From Paenibacillus sedimenti (GTDB lineage Bacteria; Bacillota; Bacilli; Paenibacillales; NBRC-103111), in assembly GCF_014534655.1 (NCBI RefSeq), contig NZ_JACVVD010000015.1, positions 1 to 64,000 of the forward strand: a stretch of DNA of 64,000 bases, read 5' to 3'. Shown piece after piece: positions 54,469 to 63,788 of this stretch; positions within the stretch are counted from its first letter, which is position 1, and the number at the start of each line of letters is the position of its first letter. The notes under the pieces were generated by a model that was not told the DNA's origin, did not search any database, and worked only from the letters and a program-made list of their open reading frames with translations. A program made the translations under genes and the position numbers.

Positions 54469-56319
54469 ATGATGGCTGAAGCATCCTTCGGCGGGAATAG
54501 CATTAGCTTAAGTTCTGACCATGATGGAAGACTGTGGTACACCGTCAAGCGTAACGGACAAACTGTGGTTATGCCTTCAAGGCTTGGTTTGCACCTTGCA
54601 AATACACATCCTTTATGTGACAGCTTTACAATAAGAAACGTTACAAAAAGGAATGTGGAAGGTGTATGGAAACCGTTATATGGTGAGCGGGCTAAGATTG
54701 ATGATAGCTTCGAAGAAGCGGCAGTTTGCGTGGAAGATGACCTTGGAAGGATTATGGAAATCCGTTTACGTGCTTATTCGGAAGGAACAGCTTTTCAATA
54801 TTTCATACCTGAACAGGAAAAATTGAAGGATTTTACAATTACTCAGGAAGATACAGGTTTTACTTTTCCTCAAGGAAGTATGGCATGGGAAGAGCATGGA
54901 GTAGAAGGAGAATATTTTGCAAAGCCAGTTGGAGACATTAGCGGATATTGTGAACGTCCTTTTGCCGTGCATGTACCGGAAGGCGGGTATGTTCTTATTC
55001 ATGAAGCCGGTTTGACTGATTATGCAAGAATGTTGATTGTCAAAGACGAGCATGCCGAAAACACGTTAAAAGTGCATTTGTCAGGACATTTGTGCGGGCT
55101 TTTCAGTCAGGATGATTATATAGGATATGGATTTACGTTGAACGAAGATGAAACGGATAGTCTTGTTTCCCATGTAGAAGGAAAAGCTCCTTTTGCAACG
55201 CCGTGGCGCACTTTTATTCTTGCCGACCATGCGGCAGAATTGCTATGCCGGAGCAATATGGTCCTTAATCTAAGCGAGCCTGGCAAAGCTGAAGATTTTC
55301 CATATGTTAAACCTGGAAAGGCATTGCGGGATATGATGCTGTCTACAAAAAGCGCGTTTGACTGTATCGATTTTTGTGTAGACCATCAATTCCAATATGT
55401 TCTTTTTGACGGAGGCTGGTATGGATCGCTCGAATCGGAAAATAAAGCAATTGATCCAAGAAGGGAAGATCCCGACCGAGACCTGGATCTAAGGAAAATC
55501 ATTTCGTATGGTAAGGAGAAAGGCATAGGGATATTCCTATATGTTGATAGAACCGCTGCAGAACCGTATTTGGATGCTGCACTTCCTGTATGGAAAGAAT
55601 GGGGGATAGCGGGCATTAAATTGGGTTTTGTAAAAGTAGGGCCGCAAGAGTCGACGCGTTGGCTTGTTGAGGCAGTTAAAAAGTGCCATGAATTTGGTTT
55701 GATGGTCAACATTCACGATGCTTATCGCCCTACAGGCATTTCACGTACCTATCCCAATGTGCTTACACAGGAGGGGATTCGCGGAAACGAGCATTTTCCC
55801 ACAGCCTCACATAATACAACATTGCCCTTTGTACGGTTTCAGGCTGGAGCAGGCGATTATACGCTTTGCTATTTTGATAACCGATTAAAAGTGACGCATG
55901 CTCATATGCTGGCTATGGGCGTTATTGTGTACAGTCCCATGCAGATGATGTTCTGGTACGATAAGCCATCTGATTGGAATGGTGAACGGGAGATCGAATT
56001 CTGGGAGAAACTGCCTGTTGTATGGGATGAGTCTATTGGAATATCAGGTGAGATCGGAGAATATGCAACCATTGCAAGACGCAAGGGAAGCGAGTGGTTT
56101 ATCGGTTGCATTAATAATGAGAAAGCCCGTACTGTGAAAATTCCGCTACATTTTTTGAATAATGGGAAACGATATTCTGCGAAGATTTATGAAGATGTAC
56201 CGGAACTAGATACTCGTACAAAGGTCGGGATAAGATCCGCTGAAGTAACCAAAGATACGATACTCGAGTTTCCATTGGAATGCTCGGGAGGAGTAGCCAT
56301 ATATGTAAAACCTTTATAG
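54469..56319 (+). CDS. GH97-like glycoside hydrolase, cytoplasmic
   Basis: A 616-residue protein with GH97 architecture: an N-terminal beta-supersandwich, a (beta/alpha)8 barrel from about 280 (FDCIDFCVDHQFQYVLFDGGW), and a C-terminal beta-domain. Recognisable barrel blocks are MVNIHDAYRPTGISRTYP and TQEGIRGNEHFPT. Known GH97 members are alpha-glucosidases or alpha-galactosidases, usually exported in Bacteroidetes; this one has no signal peptide. The strand that carries the nucleophile in retaining members reads IKLGFVKVGPQES, without the usual Asp, so mechanism and substrate are open. The ATG follows GGAGTGAG. An internally deleted copy lies at 61369. Confidence 0.8.
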   Translation: MMAEASFGGNSISLSSDHDGRLWYTVKRNGQTVVMPSRLGLHLANTHPLCDSFTIRNVTKRNVEGVWKPLYGERAKIDDSFEEAAVCVEDDLGRIMEIRLRAYSEGTAFQYFIPEQEKLKDFTITQEDTGFTFPQGSMAWEEHGVEGEYFAKPVGDISGYCERPFAVHVPEGGYVLIHEAGLTDYARMLIVKDEHAENTLKVHLSGHLCGLFSQDDYIGYGFTLNEDETDSLVSHVEGKAPFATPWRTFILADHAAELLCRSNMVLNLSEPGKAEDFPYVKPGKALRDMMLSTKSAFDCIDFCVDHQFQYVLFDGGWYGSLESENKAIDPRREDPDRDLDLRKIISYGKEKGIGIFLYVDRTAAEPYLDAALPVWKEWGIAGIKLGFVKVGPQESTRWLVEAVKKCHEFGLMVNIHDAYRPTGISRTYPNVLTQEGIRGNEHFPTASHNTTLPFVRFQAGAGDYTLCYFDNRLKVTHAHMLAMGVIVYSPMQMMFWYDKPSDWNGEREIEFWEKLPVVWDESIGISGEIGEYATIARRKGSEWFIGCINNEKARTVKIPLHFLNNGKRYSAKIYEDVPELDTRTKVGIRSAEVTKDTILEFPLECSGGVAIYVKPL

Positions 56320-56348
56320 TTGTAATGGGGATATATCATTCATGAAAT

Positions 56349-56359
56349 GGGGGGGGGGG
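56349..56359 (+). repeat. Homopolymeric tract of 11 G
   Basis: Eleven consecutive G residues lie 30 bases after the GH97-like stop codon. Such tracts are prone to slippage and to sequencing error. No gene frame crosses it. Confidence 0.9.
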
Positions 56360-56413
56360 TTATTCATGAAGCTTCGGAACGGTAACGTCATTAGAATCCG
56401 CTTTTCATGTTTC

Positions 56414-56469
56414 ATCCCCCTCTTTTGCTGACAGAAGGGTTTACATTAACTGAATGCAAAAGGGGGGAT
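56414..56469 (+). repeat. Inverted repeat upstream of the ricin-tailed enzyme
   Basis: ATCCCCC(TC)TTTTGC is the near-complement of GCAAAAGGGGGGAT, 27 bases further on. No T-tract follows. It may be a regulator site or the edge of a rearrangement in the 310-base gap before 56630, which otherwise shows no gene. Confidence 0.6.
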
Positions 56470-56629
56470 TTACTCTACTATGACAGATTATCATCGAACA
56501 ACAGCCCTTATTGCAAGCGGTTACAAACTCTTGGAAGGGGAGATTCGATTGAGGAAGCGCATGTAAACGAGTACGGCGATGTATCAGGCAGGCTGCATTG
56601 TATGTAATTAAAAAAAGGAGGATAATGAC

Positions 56630-58765
56630 ATGAATTTTTTCAAGAAGAAAAGTCGCTCCCACAGGATTGTTTTCGGCATTCTTTGTATGGTGTTGGCGAT
56701 GACGAGCTTCCTCGGAATCGGCAGCCAAACGGCGAAAGCGGCGATTTCGCCGCTGATTACTTCTTATAAGCCGCAGGTAGTAAGTACGGATACAAATGTA
56801 TCCTATACCAATTCCTCCGGGAATACGGTAACGGGAACCATTCACCATCCTGGCATTGCAATGAGTCAGACGGATTTGGACAACATGCGCGATCACGTAA
56901 GAGCGGGGGATGAGCCTTGGAATACGGCGTTTAATGCCTTTGCGGCCGACTCCCAATCCAGTAAAACACCAAGAATCTATTATGAAAATGTTTATATCTT
57001 CAAGCACATTCAAGGTCCTTGGCAGTTTACCGACCCCGAGAGACCCACTGTCACATACAGTAATCCCAGCGAATATGTAGGAGCGCGTGCCAATACCGAC
57101 TCCGAAACCGCTTTCATGCAGGCGGTTATGTGGTATATTACCGGCGATGAAACGTATCGCGCCAATGCCATGAAAATCATCAGGAGTTATTCTGCCGCAG
57201 TGGATTGCGTTCAACATTGGCAATTCCGTTTTGCTACAATGAGTTATTTTCTCTCGGCGGCAGCGGAAATCCTGCGCTATTCCGATACGCCTACGGCGAG
57301 TGAGAAATGGACGGCTACGGATACAGCGAATCTCACCCATCTCATGGATATCGTTTCCGTCACTTATGGCCCTCATAGCTTTTTTATGAATCAGCATCAG
57401 TTTACGGTAATGGGAACGATGGGAAGAGCGATATTCACCAATAATCTGAAGCTTTACGATGAGGCTGTAGAAGCTTCGACCGTGAATGCCGCAGGCGATC
57501 AAGGGGGAAGAAATGGTTCCATTAAGCATCAGATGCGGTGGATGACGAAAAATGAGAGAACTGGAGAAGCATTGGACCCGGCGGACTACCATGTGCAGGC
57601 GATCGAAATGGGGCGCGATGTGGGGCATTCCTACGCGAATGTCGCCGGGCTGTCTACATTGGCGCGGACCATCTATGCCCAAGGCACGAAGGTTGACCCT
57701 GTAACCGGAGCGAGGTCTGCAGCCTCCAATGCGGTGAATGTGTTCAACTTCCTGGACGACCGGCTGTTGGCAGGAACGACTTATCTGCTCAAGTATCATC
57801 TGGGTTACGATGTGTTATGGACGCCTGCGTGGGCAAACCAAAGCAGTACGATTCAATATTTTGATACGATCAACGTAGACGGCAGAGGCAGAATCGATGC
57901 GTTCTACAGTGTGTTATATAACTATTACAAATATATCGAAAATAGAGATATGACCCAAGAGAAGTACAAATATTTGGCCTATGCCTACGAAACGAAAATG
58001 CCTGAGGTTGCGGGAAAGGATTATCCGCTTTTCATGCTGCTATACACGCCTGATGCGGCAAAGACGGTTGGTTTGAGCAACAAGATCACGTTAGGCTCGA
58101 TAACGGGATTGACGGCAACGGCGGCCGGTGCGAATACGATCTACGTAAGATGGACGGGTGTGCCGGGCGCGCTGGGGTATAACATCTACCGATCAACAGA
58201 TCCGAATGGCACTTTTACCAAGATTAGCAGCGCCCCCACTGCAGCGACATTATATCGCGATACAAACTTGACCCCTGATACAACCTACTATTATCAGGTA
58301 GAAGTAGCCGGAGGATCGAAATCCGCTGCCGTGTCTGCTGCTACAGGAGGAGCTTCGGTGACAGCATCGATTAGATTCAGTAACGCCGGTACCGGCTTGT
58401 TGATCGATGGGATGGGCCGAACGTCCGATGGTTCCGCTGCCGGACAATGGGGATCCAATACCAGCAATAATCAGCGGTGGATGGAGGAAACGGACGGGAG
58501 CTATGTGCAATTTAAGAATGTCGCAACCGGACTCTATCTGGATGGCATGGGCCGTACAACCAACGGTTCCGCTGCAGGACAATGGAGCTTCAGCGCCAGC
58601 ACCAATCAGCAATGGTCGGTCTCGATAGACGGCAACAATGTACGGATCCAAAACCGCGCAACGGGGTTATATCTGGACGGGATGAGCCGCACAACCAACG
58701 GGGCGGACCTGGGCCAATACGGAGGAGGGAGCAGCGCTAACCAAAGATGGCAGATTATAAACTAG
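56630..58765 (+). CDS. Secreted alginate-lyase-family protein with FnIII and ricin-type lectin domain
   Basis: A 711-residue secreted protein. The signal peptide (about 1-37) ends QTAKAA. The alginate lyase family (PF05426) toroid occupies about 80-475, with HPGIAMSQTDLDNMRDHV, AFMQAVMWYITGDETYR and MNQHQFTVMGTMGRAIF. One FnIII module follows (about 485-575). A beta-trefoil of three ricin B/CBM13 repeats (580-711) has the recurring GLYLDGMGRTTNGSAAGQW-type unit and a QRW at each end. Members of this family cleave uronate polysaccharides by beta-elimination; the true substrate is open. The ATG follows AAAAGGAGG. It is related to the pseudogene at 3070. Confidence 0.88.
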   Translation: MNFFKKKSRSHRIVFGILCMVLAMTSFLGIGSQTAKAAISPLITSYKPQVVSTDTNVSYTNSSGNTVTGTIHHPGIAMSQTDLDNMRDHVRAGDEPWNTAFNAFAADSQSSKTPRIYYENVYIFKHIQGPWQFTDPERPTVTYSNPSEYVGARANTDSETAFMQAVMWYITGDETYRANAMKIIRSYSAAVDCVQHWQFRFATMSYFLSAAAEILRYSDTPTASEKWTATDTANLTHLMDIVSVTYGPHSFFMNQHQFTVMGTMGRAIFTNNLKLYDEAVEASTVNAAGDQGGRNGSIKHQMRWMTKNERTGEALDPADYHVQAIEMGRDVGHSYANVAGLSTLARTIYAQGTKVDPVTGARSAASNAVNVFNFLDDRLLAGTTYLLKYHLGYDVLWTPAWANQSSTIQYFDTINVDGRGRIDAFYSVLYNYYKYIENRDMTQEKYKYLAYAYETKMPEVAGKDYPLFMLLYTPDAAKTVGLSNKITLGSITGLTATAAGANTIYVRWTGVPGALGYNIYRSTDPNGTFTKISSAPTAATLYRDTNLTPDTTYYYQVEVAGGSKSAAVSAATGGASVTASIRFSNAGTGLLIDGMGRTSDGSAAGQWGSNTSNNQRWMEETDGSYVQFKNVATGLYLDGMGRTTNGSAAGQWSFSASTNQQWSVSIDGNNVRIQNRATGLYLDGMSRTTNGADLGQYGGGSSANQRWQIIN

Positions 58766-58788
58766 CCAGATTGACCGGTTGAACTATT

Positions 58789-58823
58789 GCCGCTCATTCC
58801 CGTCTTGGGGTGAGCGGCTTTGT
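58789..58823 (+). terminator. Terminator of the ricin-tailed enzyme gene
   Basis: GCCGCTCA pairs with (G)TGAGCGGC around a 13-base loop; TTTGTGTGG follows. It is 24 bases after the stop. Confidence 0.75.
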
Positions 58824-58951
58824 GTGGCAGTACACTCTAACTGGCAGCTACGCAGAACCATTCGATCTCTGTCATTATGTGACATGCGATAAAGTCGGAA
58901 TTACATAGATGCATAAGTCCTCCGCTTCGGAGAAGAACAATAGAAAAATCT

Positions 58952-59547
58952 TCTTGTAGATGAGGTTTTTACTTGTGCTTCTTATCAATGGGATTATGAT
59001 TCTGATTTGTGCCGGGGCTTGTATTCTCTTCGCACAATACACAAGTTTTTTCGAACGATCGAAATCTGTGTCAATTACATGGTCGTCGTCACCTCGATTG
59101 AACAGATTCATTCGGCGATCATCGACAATTTTAAAATGATCAGGTTCCCTAAAACGGAAGCACCGCGCAATTGGGTTTAACACCAAAGTATGGCTAGTGG
59201 GGGGATGGTTCGCCAGCTTCACGTCGATCTTTTACCTGTTCGAGTATCTGCGGGTAATCAAATTGTCGGGTTGACGATCGTGATAACGTCATTGGCGGTT
59301 TTTACCGCCTTCCTGTCCCTGACCGTGGATTCGATAATCGCCGTGAAACCCTTTGATTTTTATGACGTTAGCGACAGCGCCAAATTTGAGTTCATGGATG
59401 TCGTCCTTTACTATTTCAACTATCCCGCTTGTATTTGTATGTATACTTTTATGATAAATGGAAGCCCGCCGGCTGGAAAAGAGTGCTCTATCTCGTCTGC
59501 TTCAGTCTGCTGTCTTTTTTGCTGGAATGGACGGCCGTTTTATGCTT
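58952..59547 (+). pseudogene. Decayed membrane-protein gene
   Basis: Pieces of a small multi-pass membrane protein appear in successive frames: MVVVTSIEQIHSAIIDNFKM, WFASFTSIFYLFEYLRVI, then TIVITSLAVFTAFLSLTVDS with FEFMDVVLYYFNYP, then YDKWKPAGWKRVLYLVCFSL. At least three frame changes and one stop interrupt it. The family is not certain; it resembles small hypothetical membrane proteins of Bacillales. Confidence 0.55.
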
Positions 59548-59599
59548 AGTTGGTTCCAACATAAATCATATTGACCACCTTTCGTCAAAGAAAGTAGCG

Positions 59600-61039
59600 T
59601 TATTCAAAACGGATGTTGCCGGCATGCGGAAGTACCCGGATGTTGCCCGATTCGGCGTCCGTTACCGGCTTCCCGTTGATCGTGACATTCTTGAATACGA
59701 TATGCTCGACCGTCCTGTCCGCATCGTATCCGCCGATCTGCGACGGATTGCCGCAGTCCCCGACGCAAGAAATATTCTCGTAGCGAATCTGTTCGATCCG
59801 TTTGCCCGGCACCGGATTGTACTTCGGGTTGAAGAGCACGCGAATATCGAACAGACGTCCGAGCTCGAACGGTTCAACCCGTATATTCCGGTAGGTCACA
59901 TTCCTAACCGTATTGTTATCGCCGCAGTTGATCGACATACAGCCCTGATAATCGGGCTGCGGCTCATGGTGCTCGAGCACATCGATATTTTCGAACAGGA
60001 CGTTCTCGATGACATCCCCTTTATGGTGATTGCCATGCCCGCCGAGATTCATCGGGTGCGCCACGTCTGCCCATAAGACGGAGTTACGGACGGCAACATT
60101 CCGGGTGTCCCCCTGATAATCCCACCGGCTGGCGTAAACCGCGATGCAATCGTCGGAATTGCGCATGAATACGTCCTCGATCTCGATACCCGAGCTGGCC
60201 ATCATATCGATCCCGTCCGACCAGCCTTTCGTGCTGAACGCTTTGAAATTCGAAATCCGGATCTGTTCGGACTTGCCAATATAGATGCTGTAATGCGGCG
60301 GATCAATAAGAGTAATTCCCTCGACGCGAATCCGCTTGGAGTAGATGATGCGCACCCCGCGGAAAGCGGAAAAACGCCCGAATTCGGTCAAGTAAAGAAC
60401 GCCTCTGCCGCGCACCGTGACATCGCTGACGGAATCGCAAACCATCGACCCCGCGACAGCCGCTCCGCCGGCTATGTAAATCGTTTTCCCTGACGGGATG
60501 CGCAAAATCACTTCCTCCAAATGATGCATGCCCGGCCCGAAATAGAGCGTATGCGTCTCGCTGCCGTAAGTTCCCGCTGCCGTCAGCAGCGCAAGAAGGT
60601 CCTCGGTCCGGTGGATGCCCGGCTTGACGTAAGCGACGCCCGGCTCGTCCGGGGACGGCGCATCCTGCTCGAGCGGATTGGCGAACAGATGTAGATTATG
60701 GAACCTGTCGCCGTTCACTTCTACCGACAGCTTTTGCGGACCGTCAATGGTAAAAGTAATAGTATTGTCGTTAAGCGCGAAAGAGACGCCGCGCGACAAC
60801 GGACGAATCACGCAGTCGTTTACCGTTCCATCGTTCTTTGTAACCTCAATTTCAATCGGGCCCGAGCAATCGAACATCGCCATGGAGGCATGCCGGACCT
60901 GATGCATATCGACTTTGACATCATAGACGAAGAGCTGCACCCATTCGCCGCCCGCCGGTCTTACCCTGACCGTAAAATCGTGATTTTCCGCTACCCCTGA
61001 TGGTCCCGGATATGTAATCAGTTTTGTTTGCTTTTGCAT
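59600..61039 (-). CDS. GH28-like polygalacturonase family protein
   Basis: A 479-residue protein: an N-terminal beta-sandwich (1-110), then a right-handed parallel beta-helix. The GH28-type catalytic region reads GWSDGIDMM and NSDDCIAVY, giving the Asp pair and single Asp of the inverting mechanism, followed later by GHGN. The conserved RIK of classical polygalacturonases is not evident, so rhamnogalacturonan hydrolase or a related GH28/GH49-type enzyme is possible. No signal peptide is present, suggesting it trims imported oligogalacturonides. The ATG at 61039 follows GGAGGT; the ATG at 61090 lacks a site. It is a single-gene minus-strand unit. Confidence 0.85.
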   Translation of the reverse strand: MQKQTKLITYPGPSGVAENHDFTVRVRPAGGEWVQLFVYDVKVDMHQVRHASMAMFDCSGPIEIEVTKNDGTVNDCVIRPLSRGVSFALNDNTITFTIDGPQKLSVEVNGDRFHNLHLFANPLEQDAPSPDEPGVAYVKPGIHRTEDLLALLTAAGTYGSETHTLYFGPGMHHLEEVILRIPSGKTIYIAGGAAVAGSMVCDSVSDVTVRGRGVLYLTEFGRFSAFRGVRIIYSKRIRVEGITLIDPPHYSIYIGKSEQIRISNFKAFSTKGWSDGIDMMASSGIEIEDVFMRNSDDCIAVYASRWDYQGDTRNVAVRNSVLWADVAHPMNLGGHGNHHKGDVIENVLFENIDVLEHHEPQPDYQGCMSINCGDNNTVRNVTYRNIRVEPFELGRLFDIRVLFNPKYNPVPGKRIEQIRYENISCVGDCGNPSQIGGYDADRTVEHIVFKNVTINGKPVTDAESGNIRVLPHAGNIRFE

Positions 61040-61368
61040 CTTAGTACCTCCAACATAATTAAATAGCCTTACGATCCGATACATAAGCAAATTCTCGTCC
61101 CAGACCGTTGGATAATCATATTGTATGGCCTATGGTCGCAGTATCCTATATAAAAAAACAGCAATTAGATATAAGAATATGGAGATTCGTATGAAAAGGA
61201 AGAGCTGTATCTAAAGCTTTCAAATGATAACTTATATCAAAATACAGATGTGGGAAGCGTGTATTTATTTATGGATTTAAACAGCTATTTCTGCCATAAT
61301 CAATGACATGAAGAAGCAACAGACATGGAAAGCATGGTTGGGAAAATAATATTATGGGGTGAGTATGA
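61040..61368. other. Intergenic region between GH28-like gene and GH97 remnant
   Basis: AT-rich and without a credible gene. It should hold the promoter of the minus-strand GH28-like gene; no clear boxes or operator repeats stand out. Confidence 0.45.
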
Positions 61369-61793
61369 ATGATGGTGGAAGCTTCAAACATTGCCCTTTG
61401 TGCGGTTTCAGGCAGGTGCAGGAGACTATACGTTGTGCTATTTTGACAAACGATCGAAAGTGACGTATGCGCATATGCTGGCTATGGGCGTTATTGTGTA
61501 CAGCCTCATGCAGATGATGTTCTGGTATGACAAGCCATCTGATTGGAAAGGCGAACAGGTCGTAAGGTACGAGTCTATCGGAATATCAGGTGAGATCGGA
61601 GAAAGCCCGTACTGTGGAAATTCCGCTGCATTTTCTGGATGACGGGATCTAATATGCTGCCCGGATTTACGAAGATGTCCCGGAACTGGATACACGAACA
61701 AAGTTCGGGATCAGATCTGCTGTGGTTGTCAAAGGTTCCATACTTCAGCTGATAAGCTCTGGAGGAGCAGCTGTCTATATAAAACCGTTATAG
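61369..61793 (+). pseudogene. Internally deleted copy of the GH97-like gene
   Basis: The start (ATGATGGTGGAAGC) matches the first codons of the gene at 54469. It then jumps straight to the segment beginning TTGCCCTTTGTGCGG, i.e. RFQAGAGDYTLCYFDKR, about residue 448 of the intact protein. Further gaps remove EIEFWEKLP and the stretch around YATIARRKG. Frameshifts follow, but the end (YEDVPELDTRTKFGIRSA ... VYIKPL) is recognisable. About 1.3 kb of the core is missing, so no enzyme can be made. The stop is four bases from the AGGGAGG of the next gene. Confidence 0.88.
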
Positions 61794-61804
61794 GGAGGAT
61801 AATC

Positions 61805-62659
61805 ATGAAGCGCCGAGTAGTTCCAATTTCTCCGGCGGAGCGGCTTCCCCTGCAGCTGGAAACGATCGGAATGCATACCGAAGAAGAGAAAATTGAAAGA
61901 ACGAAAGGATATCCGTGCTTCCATTGGCTTCAAACGATTGAAGGAGAGGGAGAGCTATCGGCGGGCGGCCACACTTGGAAAATGACGGCACGCTCGGGGG
62001 TGCTGCTGACCCCCGGAACGTCCCACCGGTATGAGCCCAAATGCGGAAACTGGCGCAGCGGATATCTTACATTTCATGGAAGCATGGCGGCAAATCTCGT
62101 TCAAGCGATGGGGTGGAAAGAAGCCGAACGGTTTCAGTGGGAGTCCGGCCATGACCGGATATCGCAGCAGCTGGAATGCATGCTCGGGCTCGCCGAATCC
62201 GGGGGGGATCCGTCGGGGTGGCAAATCTCGGCTGAGCTGTACCGTTTTCTGACGCTGCTTCGGACCGATGCCCGTACGGACAACAGGCCATCCATGTCGA
62301 AGCGATTATCGCGTGTTCAAGATCTGCTTGATTGGCTTGAAGCCGGATTCTCCGACCCGGGGATTGGACTGGCGGAAATGGCTGAGCGGCTCGGCATCGG
62401 CGAACGGCAGCTGAACGAGAAGTTTCATGAGCTGTTCGGCCAAACGGCGTACGCCTATTTGATTCAGCTCAGGCTCCGCAAAGCGAAGGAATGGCTCCCC
62501 TCCCGTCCGGATTGGACCGTACGCCGCATCGGAGAGGCCGTTGGCTTTCGCGACGCCAGCCATTTTATCGCCACATTCCGCCAAAAGGAAGGCATGACGC
62601 CGGATACGTACCGGAGGCTGTATGGCGGAGGAATAACGTCGGAACGGCAGCCGGATTAA
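61805..62659 (+). CDS. AraC-family transcriptional regulator (fourth importer locus)
   Basis: A 284-residue regulator. The N-terminal cupin-like domain includes FHWLQTIEGEGELSAGG and ARSGVLLTPGTSHRYEP. The C-terminal AraC HTH (about 185-275) has LAEMAERLGIGERQLNEKFH and GFRDASHFIATFRQKEGMTP. The ATG follows TAGGGAGG. It has its own terminator at 62740 and precedes the fourth importer by about 230 bases, so it probably controls it. Confidence 0.9.
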   Translation: MKRRVVPISPAERLPLQLETIGMHTEEEKIERTKGYPCFHWLQTIEGEGELSAGGHTWKMTARSGVLLTPGTSHRYEPKCGNWRSGYLTFHGSMAANLVQAMGWKEAERFQWESGHDRISQQLECMLGLAESGGDPSGWQISAELYRFLTLLRTDARTDNRPSMSKRLSRVQDLLDWLEAGFSDPGIGLAEMAERLGIGERQLNEKFHELFGQTAYAYLIQLRLRKAKEWLPSRPDWTVRRIGEAVGFRDASHFIATFRQKEGMTPDTYRRLYGGGITSERQPD

Positions 62660-62739
62660 CCGGCCGCCGCGCTCGTTGTGCCCCAAAGACTCGAGGTCTG
62701 CTCAAATATGAGGACAAGAACACATAGGTCTATTAGATT

Positions 62740-62760
62740 CGCGCGTTGCGCGTTTTTTTA
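62740..62760 (+). terminator. Terminator of the AraC gene
   Basis: CGCGC gtt GCGCG is followed by seven T residues. The stem is short but GC-rich. Confidence 0.75.
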
Positions 62761-62891
62761 TTTGCGCGACTAAGAAAGTAATAACCATTATTACGAAAAC
62801 ATCGTATCAAATCGATATAAATCTAATCGTTGTTAGGTGTTCCTTCCTCCGATCCATAGGTAGAATGAAGATACAGACAAGGAGGGGGAAC

Positions 62892-63785
62892 ATGATTGCA
62901 AAGGTATATAAATATCGCACGCAGTACCTCATGATTTTGCCGGCAGCTGTGTTGCTTTTTCTGTTCAATTATGTCCCGATGGCGGGCATCCAAATCGCGT
63001 TCAAGGATTTTGCGATCGGGTCGTCTATTTGGGAAAGTCATTGGGTCGGTCTGGACAATTTCTCTTTCGTTCATGATTCGCAATTTTGGAAAATTGTTCA
63101 GAACACACTGTATATTTCGGTTCTGAAGTTCGTTTTCGGATTTCCGGCGCCGATTCTTCTCGCATTAATGATCAATGAGATTACCCATCCGGTCTTTAAG
63201 CGGTTCGTACAGTCGGTCAGCTATTTACCGCACTTCTTTTCCTGGATCGTGGTGGCCTATATCCTGCAATCCTTTCTGACCCTGGACGGCGGATTTGTGA
63301 ACGATATCATCGGACGCTTGGGAGGAAAACCCATATTCTTCCTGGGCACCACGGAATGGTTCCGTCCCATGATCATTTCGAGCGGCTTATGGAAAGAGGT
63401 GGGTTGGAACACCATCCTCTACCTGGCGGCGATCTCTACGATCGATCCGCAGCTTTATGAAGCCGCGAAAGTCGAAGGTGCAGGCAAATTCGCACAGATA
63501 CGCCATATTACGCTGCCGGGCATCCTGCCAACCATATCGATTGTTCTGATTCTAAGCATTCCGGGCCTAATCAGTGTGGGAATGGATCAGATCTATCCCA
63601 TGATGAATTCGGCGAATCAGGAGGTTGCGGATGTTCTCGATACCTACGTACTTCGCAACGGGCTTCAGCAAGGCTATTTCGGCATGGCTACCGCCATCGG
63701 TTTAGTGTCCTCGGTCATTAGTCTCCTTCTTGTTGTGACGACGAACTCGATCTCCAAGAAAATCAACGAAGAGGGGCTGTGGTGA
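62892..63785 (+). CDS. ABC sugar permease, LplB type (fourth importer)
   Basis: A 297-residue permease with six membrane helices (first: YLMILPAAVLLFLFNYVPM). The EAA-type loop reads LYEAAKVEGAGKFAQIRHIT. The ATG at 62892 follows GGAGGGGG; an in-frame ATG nine codons upstream overlaps the site region. The next gene starts four bases after its stop. The rest of the importer lies beyond the window. Confidence 0.92.
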   Translation: MIAKVYKYRTQYLMILPAAVLLFLFNYVPMAGIQIAFKDFAIGSSIWESHWVGLDNFSFVHDSQFWKIVQNTLYISVLKFVFGFPAPILLALMINEITHPVFKRFVQSVSYLPHFFSWIVVAYILQSFLTLDGGFVNDIIGRLGGKPIFFLGTTEWFRPMIISSGLWKEVGWNTILYLAAISTIDPQLYEAAKVEGAGKFAQIRHITLPGILPTISIVLILSIPGLISVGMDQIYPMMNSANQEVADVLDTYVLRNGLQQGYFGMATAIGLVSSVISLLLVVTTNSISKKINEEGLW

Positions 63786-63788
63786 CGG

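Noticed and set aside
56349..56359. Poly-G tract as a phase-variable coding switch
   Set aside because: No open frame is joined or broken by changing its length; only an effect on expression would be possible.
56441..57799. 452-codon open frame on the minus strand
   Set aside because: It overlaps the alginate-lyase-family gene, whose signal peptide, catalytic domain and ribosome binding site are clear; the antisense product looks like nothing known.
59429..60076. 215-codon plus-strand frame
   Set aside because: Only its first part reflects the decayed membrane protein; the rest is antisense to the GH28-like gene.
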